Below are positions 7,460 through 16,756 of a DNA stretch of 64,000 nucleotides, in pieces. The position numbers and the translations under genes were made by a program. Source of the DNA: Paenibacillus alvei DSM 29 (GTDB taxonomy: Bacteria > Bacillota > Bacilli > Paenibacillales > Paenibacillaceae). A model generated the notes under the pieces. It saw only the letters and a list, made by a program, of their open reading frames with translations, made no database searches and was not told the origin of the DNA. Every line of letters starts with the position of its first letter. Positions within the stretch are counted from its first letter, which is position 1. The stretch is from contig NZ_AMBZ01000010.1 of assembly GCF_000293805.1 (NCBI RefSeq), positions 124,001 through 188,000 of the forward strand. Reading direction: 5' to 3'.

Positions 7460-9555
7460 TTATTGATTATTTCCGCTCTCATCCGTAGACTCATTAGCTG
7501 CATTATGATTCTTCGGCTTCGGCGTTCCAGTCAAACCGTATACTTCATCGTACGCATCGAACATAGCACGCGCGATCGGCGCTGCTCCGTAGGAGCCGTA
7601 TCCACCTTCCGGCACGACAACAGCAACCGCAAGCTTCGGCTTATCTGCCGGCGCATACGCGATGAACACCGCATTTTCCAATGTTTTGCCCGCTATACTT
7701 TGCTGCGACGTACCTGTCTTTCTGTAAAACGGGTAAGGGAAACCATCGAAGCCATGAACGTTAACCTTGGACATCCCTTCTTCGACAACGCGCCAGTTCG
7801 TATCGTCGAACTTTGTTTCGTTCAACACTTCACGTCCGAAGGTTTTTACTACCTTGCCATCGCCATCCGTAATTTTGCTTACGAATTGCGGCTTAATGCG
7901 CTGGCCATGGTTCGCTAAGGTAGCAGCATATTGAGCAAGCTGCAAGGTTGTATACTTCCCTTGCTGTCCAAAGGAGGCATATACGAGTGCGGACTGTGCG
8001 TTATTGCGCTCCGCCTCCACCAGATAGTCCTTCAATCCGGCGGATTCACCAGGCATACCGCTTTCCGTCTTCACGCCGAGTCCGAAGGCATCCATATATT
8101 TATCCCATAACTCTAATCCATTCCGGTCAGAAAGGGAAAATAGCTTTTTACCGATCATATCGACCATAAAGGCGTTGGAGGATACCTTAAGGGCCTTAGC
8201 AGCATCCATATAACCGTAAGAAGTTCGACTCGAGTTCCATACCTTCGTCTCATAACCTCGGCGACCGAACTCCCCGTAGCCCTTATCATAGTATTCTGTC
8301 CATGGGCCAAACAGGTTTTCCTTCAGACCAATGAGAACGGACAATGGCTTCATTGTAGAACCCAGGTATACAAGTGACGTAGGATGGCGTCCGCGCTCCT
8401 TGTCATCATTGTATGGTCCATAAACCTCGCGAATAGCTCCGTTACCCATGAAATACTGAATCTTTTCATAGTCCTCACTGCTAATTTGACCGTTCCGCCA
8501 TACGTTCGGATCATAATCCGGCATACTAGCGATCGATACAATATTACCTGTGTCCACTTCCATCGCCACCGCATAGCCAGTGCGTGCATTTGGTGCATAC
8601 TCGGTACGGTTTGAGGAATTGCGAATCTTCTCCAGCGTTTTAACGATGGACTCTTCTGTTGCCTTTTGAATGTCGCGATGAACCGTTAGATGTATATTAT
8701 TGCCGCGTTCCGGCTTCGTCAGCTGCATCGGCCCGATAATACGGCCCGCCACGTTGACCGGGAACTTCTTCACCCCGTTTAAACCGCGCAGCTCGTTCTG
8801 ATACATCAATTCGATGCCATCGACGCCAACATCCTCGTACTCCAGATATTCCTTTTCTGTAGGAAGTTTTTCCTGATTCTCGTACTGTTCCTTATAGAAC
8901 GGCATCCGCTCGCGAACGCCCTTGAACTTCTTCAAGTAACCGACCGTCTGCACGGCTATTGTATCCTTATCATAGTTGCGGACACTATCCTCGACGATGT
9001 CGATTCCTTTGAATTGCGCCTTATGCTCTAAGAAGTAGGCGACTTCTTCCTTCGTCAAACCCGTCTTGATCAGTCGAGGAACGAAGACAAAGTTCATTCG
9101 TCCACCCAAGTCCATTCGTTTTAAGATTTCCTCTGCCGTTAATGGCTTATCCTGCGGACTGCCCAGCTTTTTGAAAATCTCCTCAAGATCCTTTGCAAGC
9201 TGTTCTACTTCAGTACGGTTCTTCTTCTGCTCATCCGTCATGTTCTTGCTCGGATCCCCATAATTCTTAACCACATTGAAGTAGAGCGATTGTGATGCAG
9301 TGGAATAGGCAAGTCGCGTATTCGAAGCATCATATATGGTTCCCCGAAGCGGCGGTATCGCGGTTTCCCGAAATCCCAACTGAGACTCCTTCTCCTTCAG
9401 GGCGGGGCCTTCAACGAACTGCAAAATAGCCAACCTTACAATAAGCACGGTAAATATTAAAAACGTAATAAAAAGAATAAGTTCAACCGAAACGAAAAGG
9501 TACGTCGGTTCTGTACTTCCCGCTTCTGCGGATCATCCGCATGTGGATGACTCAA
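7460..9555 (-). CDS. Class B penicillin-binding protein, PBP2 type (apparent frameshift)
   Basis: A membrane-anchored D,D-transpeptidase that cross-links peptidoglycan, about 698 aa if intact. Order: short cytoplasmic tail (HADDPQKREVQNRR), one membrane anchor, dimerisation domain with the RGTIYD motif, then the transpeptidase domain. Active-site motifs, numbered in the intact protein, are STMK near 400, SSN near 459 and KTG near 613. The open frame from 9448 starts inside the membrane anchor. The natural start is TTG 9555, with AAAGGA 9 nt upstream, and that frame is shifted by one base relative to the rest. One missing base in either A5 run (9470-9474 or 9459-9463) explains this; restoring it gives a continuous anchor FFFITFLIFTVLIVRL. 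All catalytic motifs are present, so a sequencing error is likelier than a dead gene. A strong terminator follows. Confidence 0.85.
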
Positions 9556-9663
9556 TGCCAATCATCCTTTCTTGCTAACTTTTGCTGTACAATCTCATTT
9601 ATTTTACCATACTAATTTGCCTATATTCAAAGGCTCTGCAGCTTCAATTTATATCGCAATGAA

Positions 9664-10842
9664 TTATCTTATCGTCAAAGGCTTATCGGGAATGTGAGTG
9701 GCATCGAATTTAGGAGGATTGAACCAATCTCCTGATGATGCCCATGTCGCATCGAGCGGTATCCATTTTTTCTTTTCACTCAACCACACCTCATTCCAGG
9801 CATGTGGACCGTAGCCGCCATTTCCGTTATATCCGAGACCGGTAACTACCTTGACTTGGAGACCTGACGAGCGAGCCATAACCGCATATAGACGCGCATA
9901 ATCGATGCATACGCCCTGCTTGGTTGCAAAGGTATCCTCTGGCGTCTGCTCCTTCCATATTCGCTTCGTCTCATACTGCTTGGCCTTGTCCCAGTCGTAC
10001 TGAACCCGGGAACCAACCCAATCATACAAGCGCCGGGCCTTCTCTTCATCCGAGTCAGCTCCCGCTGTCACTTGACGCGCAGCCTGCTTCACATCAGAAG
10101 AAATCTGATTATCAATCACTTCATATCGGCGCTGCAGCAGTTCGCCCAGCTCCTGCCCCATTTGAGAAGTGAACACAGGCAGGCTCTCTGTAATCAACGA
10201 ACCAGCAAGCGGCTCGATCACTTGGTTCGCCACTGTCCGATAAGCGGAAGAGGATTGAATGATGTCACTGGCCTTCGTAGCCGGCTGCAGCGCAACATAG
10301 ACGAACAAAACCATAATGATAATAAAGGCACGTACGCCGCCAATTAAAGCGCCAATGGCACCTCCCGTTAACCAATTGGCCACGCGGCTTATTGCCAACA
10401 TGACACCAGAGCGAGAAGATGAGCTGCCTTCCTCTTGCACAGAACCAGAAGTCCCATCCCATAACACTGCCATGAGCCAACCTATAAGTCCTCGGACAAC
10501 CATGTAGACAATACCAAACAAGATCGCAAATCGCAGAAGTGCGAAGTCCCTTATCCCTGTTACTAACGTATAATAAATTCGCTCCCACCAAGCCAATGCA
10601 TGGGAGGGGATTTCAATACTCCATTCTATGAATTGACGCTGTACAATAGGCGACAGCCACATTGCTGCTGCGAAAGATACCATGAGCGAAACAATTGTGC
10701 AGACCGACTGAGCAACAAATAGAAAGAGGTGACGCATGGACCCCGAAGCGCCTCTCGCCACCCCTTGAACTGCGGATAGAAGCACGACCGCAAGCAGCAC
10801 CAGCGTTATCGCGTTCCATTCCCATTGCAATCCGGTACTCAT
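9664..10842 (-). CDS. Membrane protein with CvpA-like region and transglutaminase-like domain
   Basis: About 392 aa. The first 200 residues hold five or so hydrophobic segments with glycine-rich turns (GGAIGALIGGVRAF), reminiscent of CvpA-type proteins. The C-terminal 120 residues are a transglutaminase-like (papain-fold) domain with the triad Cys 312 (KQGVCIDYA), His 347 (GPHAWNEVW) and Asp 364 (PLDATW). Such domains in bacteria are often proteases or peptide-processing enzymes; substrate is unknown. The start ATG 10842 overlaps the stop of the upstream gene (ATGA), which argues for coupled translation and a joint function. By topology the catalytic domain would follow the last membrane segment, and I cannot tell on which side it lies. 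Confidence 0.75.
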   Translation of the reverse strand: MSTGLQWEWNAITLVLLAVVLLSAVQGVARGASGSMRHLFLFVAQSVCTIVSLMVSFAAAMWLSPIVQRQFIEWSIEIPSHALAWWERIYYTLVTGIRDFALLRFAILFGIVYMVVRGLIGWLMAVLWDGTSGSVQEEGSSSSRSGVMLAISRVANWLTGGAIGALIGGVRAFIIIMVLFVYVALQPATKASDIIQSSSAYRTVANQVIEPLAGSLITESLPVFTSQMGQELGELLQRRYEVIDNQISSDVKQAARQVTAGADSDEEKARRLYDWVGSRVQYDWDKAKQYETKRIWKEQTPEDTFATKQGVCIDYARLYAVMARSSGLQVKVVTGLGYNGNGGYGPHAWNEVWLSEKKKWIPLDATWASSGDWFNPPKFDATHIPDKPLTIR

Positions 10843-11279
10843 TTGTTCTGCTTCGCTTCCTTCACGAACTGGCGAATCGTTTCGTTCATGCTCCACTCTC
10901 CTAGAGAGACTCCATTGAACGACAGCTTCACCTTATCACTATTGGGTGTTCCTGTAAGCTCCAAATTCGGCGACTTTACCGTATAAGTACCATCCTCATT
11001 GCTCTTGAACGTCGCCTTCTTCGCTTCTTCCATCATGGAGGTGAGCGCTTGATCCTTCAGCTTTTGCACCGTTTCATCCTTCACAGTTGTTACTGCGTTA
11101 TTCACATCATCCCACGTAATTCCGCTGTATACAGCAACAGCAGCGACAATCACGACAACAAGCGCCCATTTGATCATCGTTTTCACGAAGCTAACAATTA
11201 CGAGCAGTACGATGAGTGCAATAAGGAAAACAAGCCAATTTTGCTTAATAAATTCAAACCACATTTCGAGTTGACTCAC
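10839..11279 (-). CDS. Small membrane protein coupled to the transglutaminase-like protein
   Basis: A protein of about 146 aa I do not recognise. Residues 6-52 contain two adjacent hydrophobic segments (NWLVFLIALIVLLVIVSF and WALVVVIVAAVAVYSGI). The rest is soluble and may be a small beta-sheet domain (DGTYTVKSPNLELTG, VKLSFNGVSLGEWS). I chose GTG 11279, because AAAGGGTG lies about 9 nt upstream; TTG 11300 and ATG 11264 are weaker. It overlaps the next gene by 4 nt and probably works with it at the membrane. The divergent MFS gene begins 147 nt away. Confidence 0.65.
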   Translation of the reverse strand: MSQLEMWFEFIKQNWLVFLIALIVLLVIVSFVKTMIKWALVVVIVAAVAVYSGITWDDVNNAVTTVKDETVQKLKDQALTSMMEEAKKATFKSNEDGTYTVKSPNLELTGTPNSDKVKLSFNGVSLGEWSMNETIRQFVKEAKQNK

Positions 11280-11426
11280 TTCTTCGATCACCCTTTCCAA
11301 AGCGTATTATACATCATTCCCATATGATGTAACAGTCAGACCCGCCAGCATCATCAGCCAAATTCGGGTACTAAGTTCGTCCGATATGACGTACAAGTAT
11401 ACCATAGCGATCTGGAGGTGACTGGC

Positions 11427-12605
11427 TTGCGTTCTGTCTTTTGGCTCTACTTGTTTTTATTCGTTGCGTTTTTTGATTTGCATGCGCAATACCCGATTCT
11501 GACCCCATTTGCAATTTCGCTTGGTGCCGCTCCATCCTTCATCGGGTTAATGATGGGCATGTATTCATTCACCCATCTTCCTGGCAACGTCATGGCCGGT
11601 TATGGCGTCGACCGCTTTGGCAGCCGTATCTTCATCGTGTTCAGTCTCATTGGAGCCGGAATCATCCTCATGTTGCAGGCTCATGTCGTCAATCCGTGGC
11701 AACTGCTGATTCTGCGCTCGATTAGCGGATTTGTACTCGCGTTCCTCTCCCCTGCCTGCTTATCCTTGCTTGCACGCATGGCACGCGATCATGTTCATCA
11801 AAGCAAGCTAATGGCTGGCAACGGGCTTGTTCATACACTTGCCTCTGTGGTATCTCCTGCCGCTGGTGCTTATCTCGTGTCCAAGATTGGCTTCGTCATG
11901 GCATTCCAAGCACTGGGGATTGGCCTTATTCTTGTAGGAGCAATGGCATGGCTGTTTATTCGGGATGTACAGGAGAACTCCTTCTCTAAGACGACAACAC
12001 CAAGCGTCCCTACGTCAACAATAGCCCCATCACCTGCTATTCCATGGCGCTTTTACTTTATGCCGCTTGCCATCGCCTGTTCGCAGGGCATTTTATTTTT
12101 CGAACTGCCATTTATGACTGACGCACTTACCTCCATTATGAAGACAGGCGTACTATTCTCGGCTGTCAGCCTCGGTGCGCTGCTTACGTTAAGCATGCTG
12201 TTCTTGAATCAATACTCGGCTTATATGCGCACATGGATCGGCTCCTTTTCATTAGCGCTTCTGTTCTTCGTCCTTGCGGTGCACTGGCCTGTTCCTCTTC
12301 TTGTCACCTTATTTCTGATCGGCATGACGAAAGGAATTATTTTACCCGCTTTGTCTGCACACCTCCTGCTGTTGAGTGGCGGTGCTAGATATGGAAGGAT
12401 CTTTTCCATCTTATCGATTGCTTCTTCCATCGGATCCTTCATTGGACCTATGGTTGCCGGTCAGCTTCGCGGTCATGTATCCCCTTATTTCATAGCCTTT
12501 CTCGTGCTCATGCTGGCTGTAACGCTGCTACCTCCAGGCAAGCAAACAACTATTGGCAAGCCTATCCATAGCAGCCGACCGCCAACAACACGTCCAACTA
12601 TATAA
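11427..12605 (+). CDS. MFS transporter
   Basis: A major facilitator superfamily permease of about 392 aa with 12 predicted membrane segments. The loop 2-3 motif is present as GYGVDRFGSR, and the central loop (about residues 190-205) is rich in T, S and P. The start is TTG 11427, because the GGAGGTG at 11414-11420 is its ribosome binding site; a GTG at 11418 lies within that site. The protein ends in a basic, proline-rich tail. Substrate cannot be assigned; the gene stands alone. Confidence 0.8.
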   Translation: MRSVFWLYLFLFVAFFDLHAQYPILTPFAISLGAAPSFIGLMMGMYSFTHLPGNVMAGYGVDRFGSRIFIVFSLIGAGIILMLQAHVVNPWQLLILRSISGFVLAFLSPACLSLLARMARDHVHQSKLMAGNGLVHTLASVVSPAAGAYLVSKIGFVMAFQALGIGLILVGAMAWLFIRDVQENSFSKTTTPSVPTSTIAPSPAIPWRFYFMPLAIACSQGILFFELPFMTDALTSIMKTGVLFSAVSLGALLTLSMLFLNQYSAYMRTWIGSFSLALLFFVLAVHWPVPLLVTLFLIGMTKGIILPALSAHLLLLSGGARYGRIFSILSIASSIGSFIGPMVAGQLRGHVSPYFIAFLVLMLAVTLLPPGKQTTIGKPIHSSRPPTTRPTI

Positions 12606-12659
12606 CGAATCGAGTAAATGGAGCGCTTCACCCTGTTGCAGCTTGATTACTTCATACAG

Positions 12660-12691
12660 CATTCGCCCATATTCTCATATATGGGTGAATG
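12660..12691. terminator. Hairpin downstream of the MFS gene
   Basis: A 13-bp stem (CATTCGCCCATAT / ATATGGGTGAATG) with a 6-nt loop sits 55 nt after the MFS stop. There is no T run on either strand, so it may be an mRNA-stabilising structure rather than an efficient terminator. Confidence 0.4.
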
Positions 12692-12764
12692 CACAGAACA
12701 GGATTGTTCCGCTAACATACAATGATTATGAGAAATGACTACCGACGAAAGCGGGTGAATCAAG

Positions 12765-12893
12765 ATGGGTAATTATGTTGAGCCTTACGGTGGCCCAGGG
12801 CTGAGATTCAGTTCATGCTTCTGGACAGCAACCACCGTAATTCTCGCCCTATTCATCCTGCTCGTCATCATTTTGCGTGCTCCTCTGCTGTAA
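12765..12893 (+). CDS. Small single-pass membrane peptide, 42 aa
   Basis: A short open frame with glycine/proline/tyrosine-rich start (MGNYVEPYGGPGL) and one hydrophobic segment (TVILALFILLVIIL). GGTGA lies 6 nt before the ATG, and a hairpin terminator follows 27 nt after the stop. The shape recalls the tiny YjcZ/SscA-type spore-associated membrane peptides of Bacillales, but I see no diagnostic motif, so this is analogy only. Confidence 0.55.
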   Translation: MGNYVEPYGGPGLRFSSCFWTATTVILALFILLVIILRAPLL

Positions 12894-12919
12894 CCCCCCA
12901 TCTCGCTCTCTCCTTATAC

Positions 12920-12947
12920 GGCTTGCCTACGGGCAAGCCAATTTTGT
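12920..12947 (+). terminator. Terminator of the 42-aa peptide gene
   Basis: The 8-bp stem GGCTTGCC/GGCAAGCC with a 4-nt loop is followed by AATTTTGTT on the plus strand. Confidence 0.6.
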
Positions 12948-13087
12948 TATGCGGCATTCCTCATGGCACTGCAACGGATTTCATCTTTCGTGGTACACTA
13001 CTGTTAGCCCGAAATCATCCGGCTGATCTTTTCCTTTATCAGACTCGGATATTTTCCGTACCGCTTTATGGAAAGAAGGTGAACACG

Positions 13088-13438
13088 ATGGAAATCGCCC
13101 TCATCGTTGAAGGCAAAAACGACCGCAGCCGCCTACGCAGGCTGTTGGCTAACGAGGTGGACATCATGTGTACATTTGGAACACTGAATACCGAACGAAC
13201 GGAGAAGCTGCGAATGCAGGTTGGGGATAAGCCCGTATACTTATTTATGGATAATGACTCCTCCGGGAAACGCATTCGTGCTGTGCTTCGAGAAACATTT
13301 CCTGATGCAGAGCATCTATATACGCGCCGAGGTTATGCAGGGGTAGAAGGAACACCTGATGATTATTTGATTCAGCAATTAGAAAAAGCGGGATTAGACG
13401 AATACATCGTGTATCCGGATCTCCCCCCGCTTAGCTAA
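13088..13438 (+). CDS. Small TOPRIM-domain protein (YusF-like)
   Basis: A 116-aa protein made almost wholly of a TOPRIM fold. It has the glutamate motif ALIVEGKNDRSRL at the N-terminus and the acidic motif YLFMDNDSSGKRIR in the middle. TOPRIM domains occur in primases, topoisomerases, OLD nucleases and ribonuclease M5; stand-alone small ones such as B. subtilis YusF have no proven role. The start ATG 13088 has AAGGTG 6 nt upstream. A longer frame back to 12815 lacks coding character and contains the preceding terminator. It converges with the sco gene, with only 4 nt between stops. Confidence 0.75.
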   Translation: MEIALIVEGKNDRSRLRRLLANEVDIMCTFGTLNTERTEKLRMQVGDKPVYLFMDNDSSGKRIRAVLRETFPDAEHLYTRRGYAGVEGTPDDYLIQQLEKAGLDEYIVYPDLPPLS

Positions 13439-13442
13439 CCAA

Positions 13443-14042
13443 TTACTTAATTAAATTCATAACATCTTCTGCAATCACTTCAGGCGTTGTTCGCTCACGA
13501 TCATTTGCATTGTACGCTTTGCGAATGTTGCCCTTCTGATCGACAAGTGTGATGACATTCAAATGCGTGAAGTTACCGTCCTGATCCTTCATAACCGCAG
13601 AGTCCAACGCTGGCATCATGTTCGCTACGTCCGCTTCTTGACCACGAAGGAAGTACCAGCCTGAGTAGTCAGCGTTGAATTTCTGCGACCACTTCTTAAT
13701 TGCATCCATCGTATCTCGCTCCGGATCAAATGAAATGGATACAATGCTTGCGTCTTTACCAAACACGCCTTTGTCCTTCAGCAAAGTCTGGACTTCGGAC
13801 AGCATGAACGTTGTCGGTGGACAGACGTCCGGACAATTCGTGAAATAGAAATAGAAGAGCCTAACCTTTCCGTTCGTACTATCAAGACTTACTGTGCTTC
13901 CATCCACATTTTGCATTGAAAAATCCGGTGCCTTTTTGAAATCTTCACGCGGCCAATATAACCATGCGGCAATGACCGCAAATACCACAACCAATGACAT
14001 TAAGAAGATTTGCAAAGAATATTTCTTCGCCCATTGAGACAT
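13443..14042 (-). CDS. Sco1/SenC copper chaperone for cytochrome c oxidase
   Basis: A thioredoxin-fold membrane-anchored protein of 199 aa that delivers copper to the CuA centre of cytochrome c oxidase. One N-terminal anchor (about residues 10-30) is followed by the copper site: Cys 70 and Cys 74 in NCPDVC, and His 160 in FTHLN. The start ATG 14042 has GGGAGG upstream; the extra 53 residues of the open frame upstream overlap ctaB and are not real. It lies 64 nt after ctaB on the same strand, so the two oxidase-assembly genes are probably co-transcribed. The oxidase subunit genes are not in this window. Confidence 0.9.
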   Translation of the reverse strand: MSQWAKKYSLQIFLMSLVVVFAVIAAWLYWPREDFKKAPDFSMQNVDGSTVSLDSTNGKVRLFYFYFTNCPDVCPPTTFMLSEVQTLLKDKGVFGKDASIVSISFDPERDTMDAIKKWSQKFNADYSGWYFLRGQEADVANMMPALDSAVMKDQDGNFTHLNVITLVDQKGNIRKAYNANDRERTTPEVIAEDVMNLIK

Positions 14043-14106
14043 CGTTTGTTCCTCCCGGTATGCTCCCATATTGGTCAGGCTGAATTCAAATTTATGAAGT
14101 TCGTGA

Positions 14107-15039
14107 TCAAGCTTTCCCCATTGTATCCAAGACAAGAATGAACAAGTGCAGCAACAGCCAATTAATGGAGAATAAGAAATTTCGTTTCGCCCAAGCTTCA
14201 TCGTCCTTCGCCTTGAAGCCTGAGATGCAGATGTACAACCAAACTAGATTGAGAATTGTTCCTAACGCACTGTAAATCCAGCTAACATATCCATACGCAT
14301 AGAACAGCCAAGTAACGGGTAGCAGAAGTGCCACATATGGGATCATCTGCTTCTTTGTCCGCTCAATTCCTTTGACTACCGGCAGCAAAGGATAGCCTGC
14401 AGCTCGATACTCTTCTACCCGGCGTATACCAAGCGCCCAGAAGTGAGGCGGCTGCCACAAAAATAGGATGAGGAACAGCAGTATTGCCCCGATATCCACT
14501 TGACCGGTCACTGACGTGTAGCCCATAACAGGAGGCATTGCTCCTGAAATCGCACCCACGGACGTGCTCCACGTAGATGTCCGCTTCAGCCACAATGTAT
14601 AAATAACTACATACACAAACATGCCGAGAACGCCAAACCAGCCTGTCAACGGATTCGTCAGCAGGAACAAGACGGATAGACCCGCAATGCCGAGAATAAT
14701 GGCATACCAGAGTACAACATTTGGCTTCAAGCGTCCTGTCGGAAGCGAGCGGTTGCGCGTTCGCTCCATTTTCATATCGAAGTCTCGATCAAAATAGTTG
14801 TTGAACACGCATGAGGATGACATGGTGAGTGCCGTACCAACCATCATCCACAGCAAGGTCACCCATGGAATATCCCACTTGGCGGCCACCCAAAAACCTG
14901 CGAACGCAGCCATAAGATTAGAGCGAATAATGCCCGGCTTTGTTAACTGAACAAACTCTTTCCATAAATCCACCCGCATCGGTTCTGGCGACAACGGAAC
15001 GGAATCGGAAGAAGCCTGATAAGTATATTGTTTATCCAA
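14107..15039 (-). CDS. ctaB: Protohaem IX farnesyltransferase (haem O synthase)
   Basis: An integral membrane prenyltransferase that adds farnesyl to haem B to give haem O, needed for haem-copper oxidases. The 310-aa protein carries the conserved NNYFDRDFDMKMERTRNR motif, in which the Asp residues bind the Mg-diphosphate. It also has FLWQPPHFWALGI, and 8-9 membrane segments. The start is TTG 15039 with AAGGAGG about 11 nt upstream. It forms a unit with the downstream sco gene. A UbiA-family enzyme of quinone synthesis would be the only alternative, and the haem-binding HFW motif argues against that. Confidence 0.95.
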   Translation of the reverse strand: MDKQYTYQASSDSVPLSPEPMRVDLWKEFVQLTKPGIIRSNLMAAFAGFWVAAKWDIPWVTLLWMMVGTALTMSSSCVFNNYFDRDFDMKMERTRNRSLPTGRLKPNVVLWYAIILGIAGLSVLFLLTNPLTGWFGVLGMFVYVVIYTLWLKRTSTWSTSVGAISGAMPPVMGYTSVTGQVDIGAILLFLILFLWQPPHFWALGIRRVEEYRAAGYPLLPVVKGIERTKKQMIPYVALLLPVTWLFYAYGYVSWIYSALGTILNLVWLYICISGFKAKDDEAWAKRNFLFSINWLLLHLFILVLDTMGKA

Positions 15040-15195
15040 AATGACCTTATCCTCCTTGTGTAGTACAAACCAAAGCAGAAACGAAGTGTTTCCGCTGTAA
15101 TTTTCATCATATCAAAAACGTCCAATTGCTGACAATGTATTGCAGCATCGTTCATCATTTTGACAATCTATTGGATCTTCCTCACATTCGAGTAA

Positions 15196-15486
15196 TTATC
15201 CTTGCGACGAAATAGATGCAAACTCCCATATATGCAGCTTAGACTTGCCGCCAGGAATACATGCTGTAATCGCATCCCATTCGCTGGAATCCTCCAGTCG
15301 AATCCGTTTCAGACGCTTATAATCTTCGGGCGTTGTATTCATCCACTGCTCCACAAAAACGTTCGGTTGATCAGTCCCTTCATATAATACAACTTGTGGA
15401 AACTGTTTCAGACGCTCCGTAATTTGCTCTAGATATTGTGCTCGTTGATCCGGATCAACTCGATACTCGACGAATATAATGTTCAT
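15196..15486 (-). CDS. Small protein, possible dimeric alpha/beta-barrel
   Basis: A 96-aa soluble protein I do not recognise at family level. The pattern (a first strand NIIFVEYRV, a helix DPDQRAQYLEQITERLKQ, a strand VVLYEGTDQPNVFVEQWM, a second helix, and a closing strand KLHIWEFAS) resembles ferredoxin-like dimeric barrels such as ABM or NIPSNAP-type proteins. A good ribosome binding site (AAGGGGG) lies 10 nt upstream. It sits between the divergent yfhP-like gene and ctaB, on the ctaB strand. Confidence 0.65.
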   Translation of the reverse strand: MNIIFVEYRVDPDQRAQYLEQITERLKQFPQVVLYEGTDQPNVFVEQWMNTTPEDYKRLKRIRLEDSSEWDAITACIPGGKSKLHIWEFASISSQG

Positions 15487-15600
15487 TGTTGAATTCCCCC
15501 TTGTTTATTAGGTTGCCCCCACTGCATTTACTTGTAAATTGAATTCATGAGTCATATTCTGGTACATAATTGCTCACAATACAAGAGGGTGATTACGAAT

Positions 15601-16584
15601 ATGGATACAAGCACACACGCTGTCATTGGATTAGGGCTTGCCGGACTTTCTCATATTGATCCAGCCGTCATGACCCATCCGGCTACGGCTACAGCCGTTT
15701 TTTTCGGCGTTCTCCTTGGGTCGCAGGCTCCAGATGCAGATGTAGCGCTCAAGTTAAAGAACAATACTGCCTATATCCGTCAGCATCGAGGCATTTCGCA
15801 TTCAATTCCAATGATGCCGATATGGGCGCTGCTAATCTCAGGACTTACTACTTGGTTGAGCAAAGGTGCCCTGTTCTGGCATGTGCTGCTGTGGACAGCG
15901 CTGGCCGTAGTCATACACGTCGCTACTGACCTGTGCAATGCTTATGGCACTCAGGCTGCTTGGCCCATTACAGACAAGTGGCTGTCCTTTGACTTCATCT
16001 CCCTGTTTGATCCAATCATTTTTTCCTCCCACCTCGTTGCTGTTGCCTTGTGGGGGCTAGGTATCGCATCGCCAAGAATTGTGTTTCCCGTTCTGTATGC
16101 GCTGCTCGTTGTATATTTCATATGGAGGGCCTCAGTGCACAAGAAGTTGAAGGATCAAATGCTTCTCTTCGATGAAGAATACGTCCCTTCTCAAACGTAC
16201 ACACTCATTCCAACTGTATCCCTTTCCAGATGGAATGTGGTCAAGCCGCTGCCAGAGGGCACATTTCGAATCGGGAATTGGAATCACAACCGACTCCATT
16301 GGACGGAGACAGCCTACTGTGATCAGCACCCTGCGGTAGAGGCATCAAAAGAGCATCCTGCTGTCCAGGCACTGCTCTATATTTCAAAATATGCTTGTGC
16401 GACAGTAGAGCCAACGGGCTATGGGTATGCCGTCCGCTGGGCTGACGTCAGGTATAGGCATCGCAAGCAGTTTCCTCTTGTAGCAGTTGTCATGATGAAC
16501 GCCAAGTATGAGACGCTTGATTATTTTGTCGGGTGGTTGAACAAATCCCATACCGGCAAGCGGTTTGGATTGGAGTACGAGTAA
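15601..16584 (+). CDS. YfhP/YdjM-type membrane-bound metal-dependent hydrolase
   Basis: A DUF457-family membrane protein of about 327 aa. The N-terminus MDTSTHAVIGLG supplies the first histidine. SQAPDADVA and RQHRGISHSIP give the conserved Asp and His residues, and HVATDLCNAYGTQ completes the putative metal site. Four or five hydrophobic segments occur in the first 190 residues; the rest is soluble. The B. subtilis homologue is YfhP. No substrate is established. The start ATG 15601 has GAGGGTG upstream; the earlier ATG at 15547 is rejected for lack of a ribosome binding site. Confidence 0.82.
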   Translation: MDTSTHAVIGLGLAGLSHIDPAVMTHPATATAVFFGVLLGSQAPDADVALKLKNNTAYIRQHRGISHSIPMMPIWALLISGLTTWLSKGALFWHVLLWTALAVVIHVATDLCNAYGTQAAWPITDKWLSFDFISLFDPIIFSSHLVAVALWGLGIASPRIVFPVLYALLVVYFIWRASVHKKLKDQMLLFDEEYVPSQTYTLIPTVSLSRWNVVKPLPEGTFRIGNWNHNRLHWTETAYCDQHPAVEASKEHPAVQALLYISKYACATVEPTGYGYAVRWADVRYRHRKQFPLVAVVMMNAKYETLDYFVGWLNKSHTGKRFGLEYE

Positions 16585-16612
16585 AATAAAGTTTTTGGTA
16601 AATCAATGTGAG

Positions 16613-16658
16613 GTGCAGAGTGCTCTGTGTAGACAGAAGGCTATGCACTTTCTTTTTG
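16613..16658 (+). terminator. Terminator of the YfhP-like gene
   Basis: Interrupted stem (GTGCA...GC.CTGT / ACAG..GGC..TGCAC) followed by TTTCTTTTTG on the plus strand. Confidence 0.5.
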
Positions 16659-16705
16659 TACTTGTGTTTTACGATTCCGATGTTTTCAATTGTTCGCAAA
16701 TAATA

Positions 16706-16737
16706 AAAGGCTACCCCGCACGCGCGCAGGGTAGCCA
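16706..16737 (-). terminator. Terminator of the first SASP gene
   Basis: GC-rich stem GGCTACCC...GGGTAGCC followed on the minus strand by TTTTATTATTT, 20 nt past the spore-protein stop. Confidence 0.8.
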
Positions 16738-16756
16738 AATCATTAGTGCATTTCGA

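Noticed and set aside
12815-13087. In-frame N-terminal extension of the TOPRIM protein
   Set aside because: It spans the 42-aa peptide gene in another frame and a terminator; ATG 13088 has a proper ribosome binding site and starts the TOPRIM fold.
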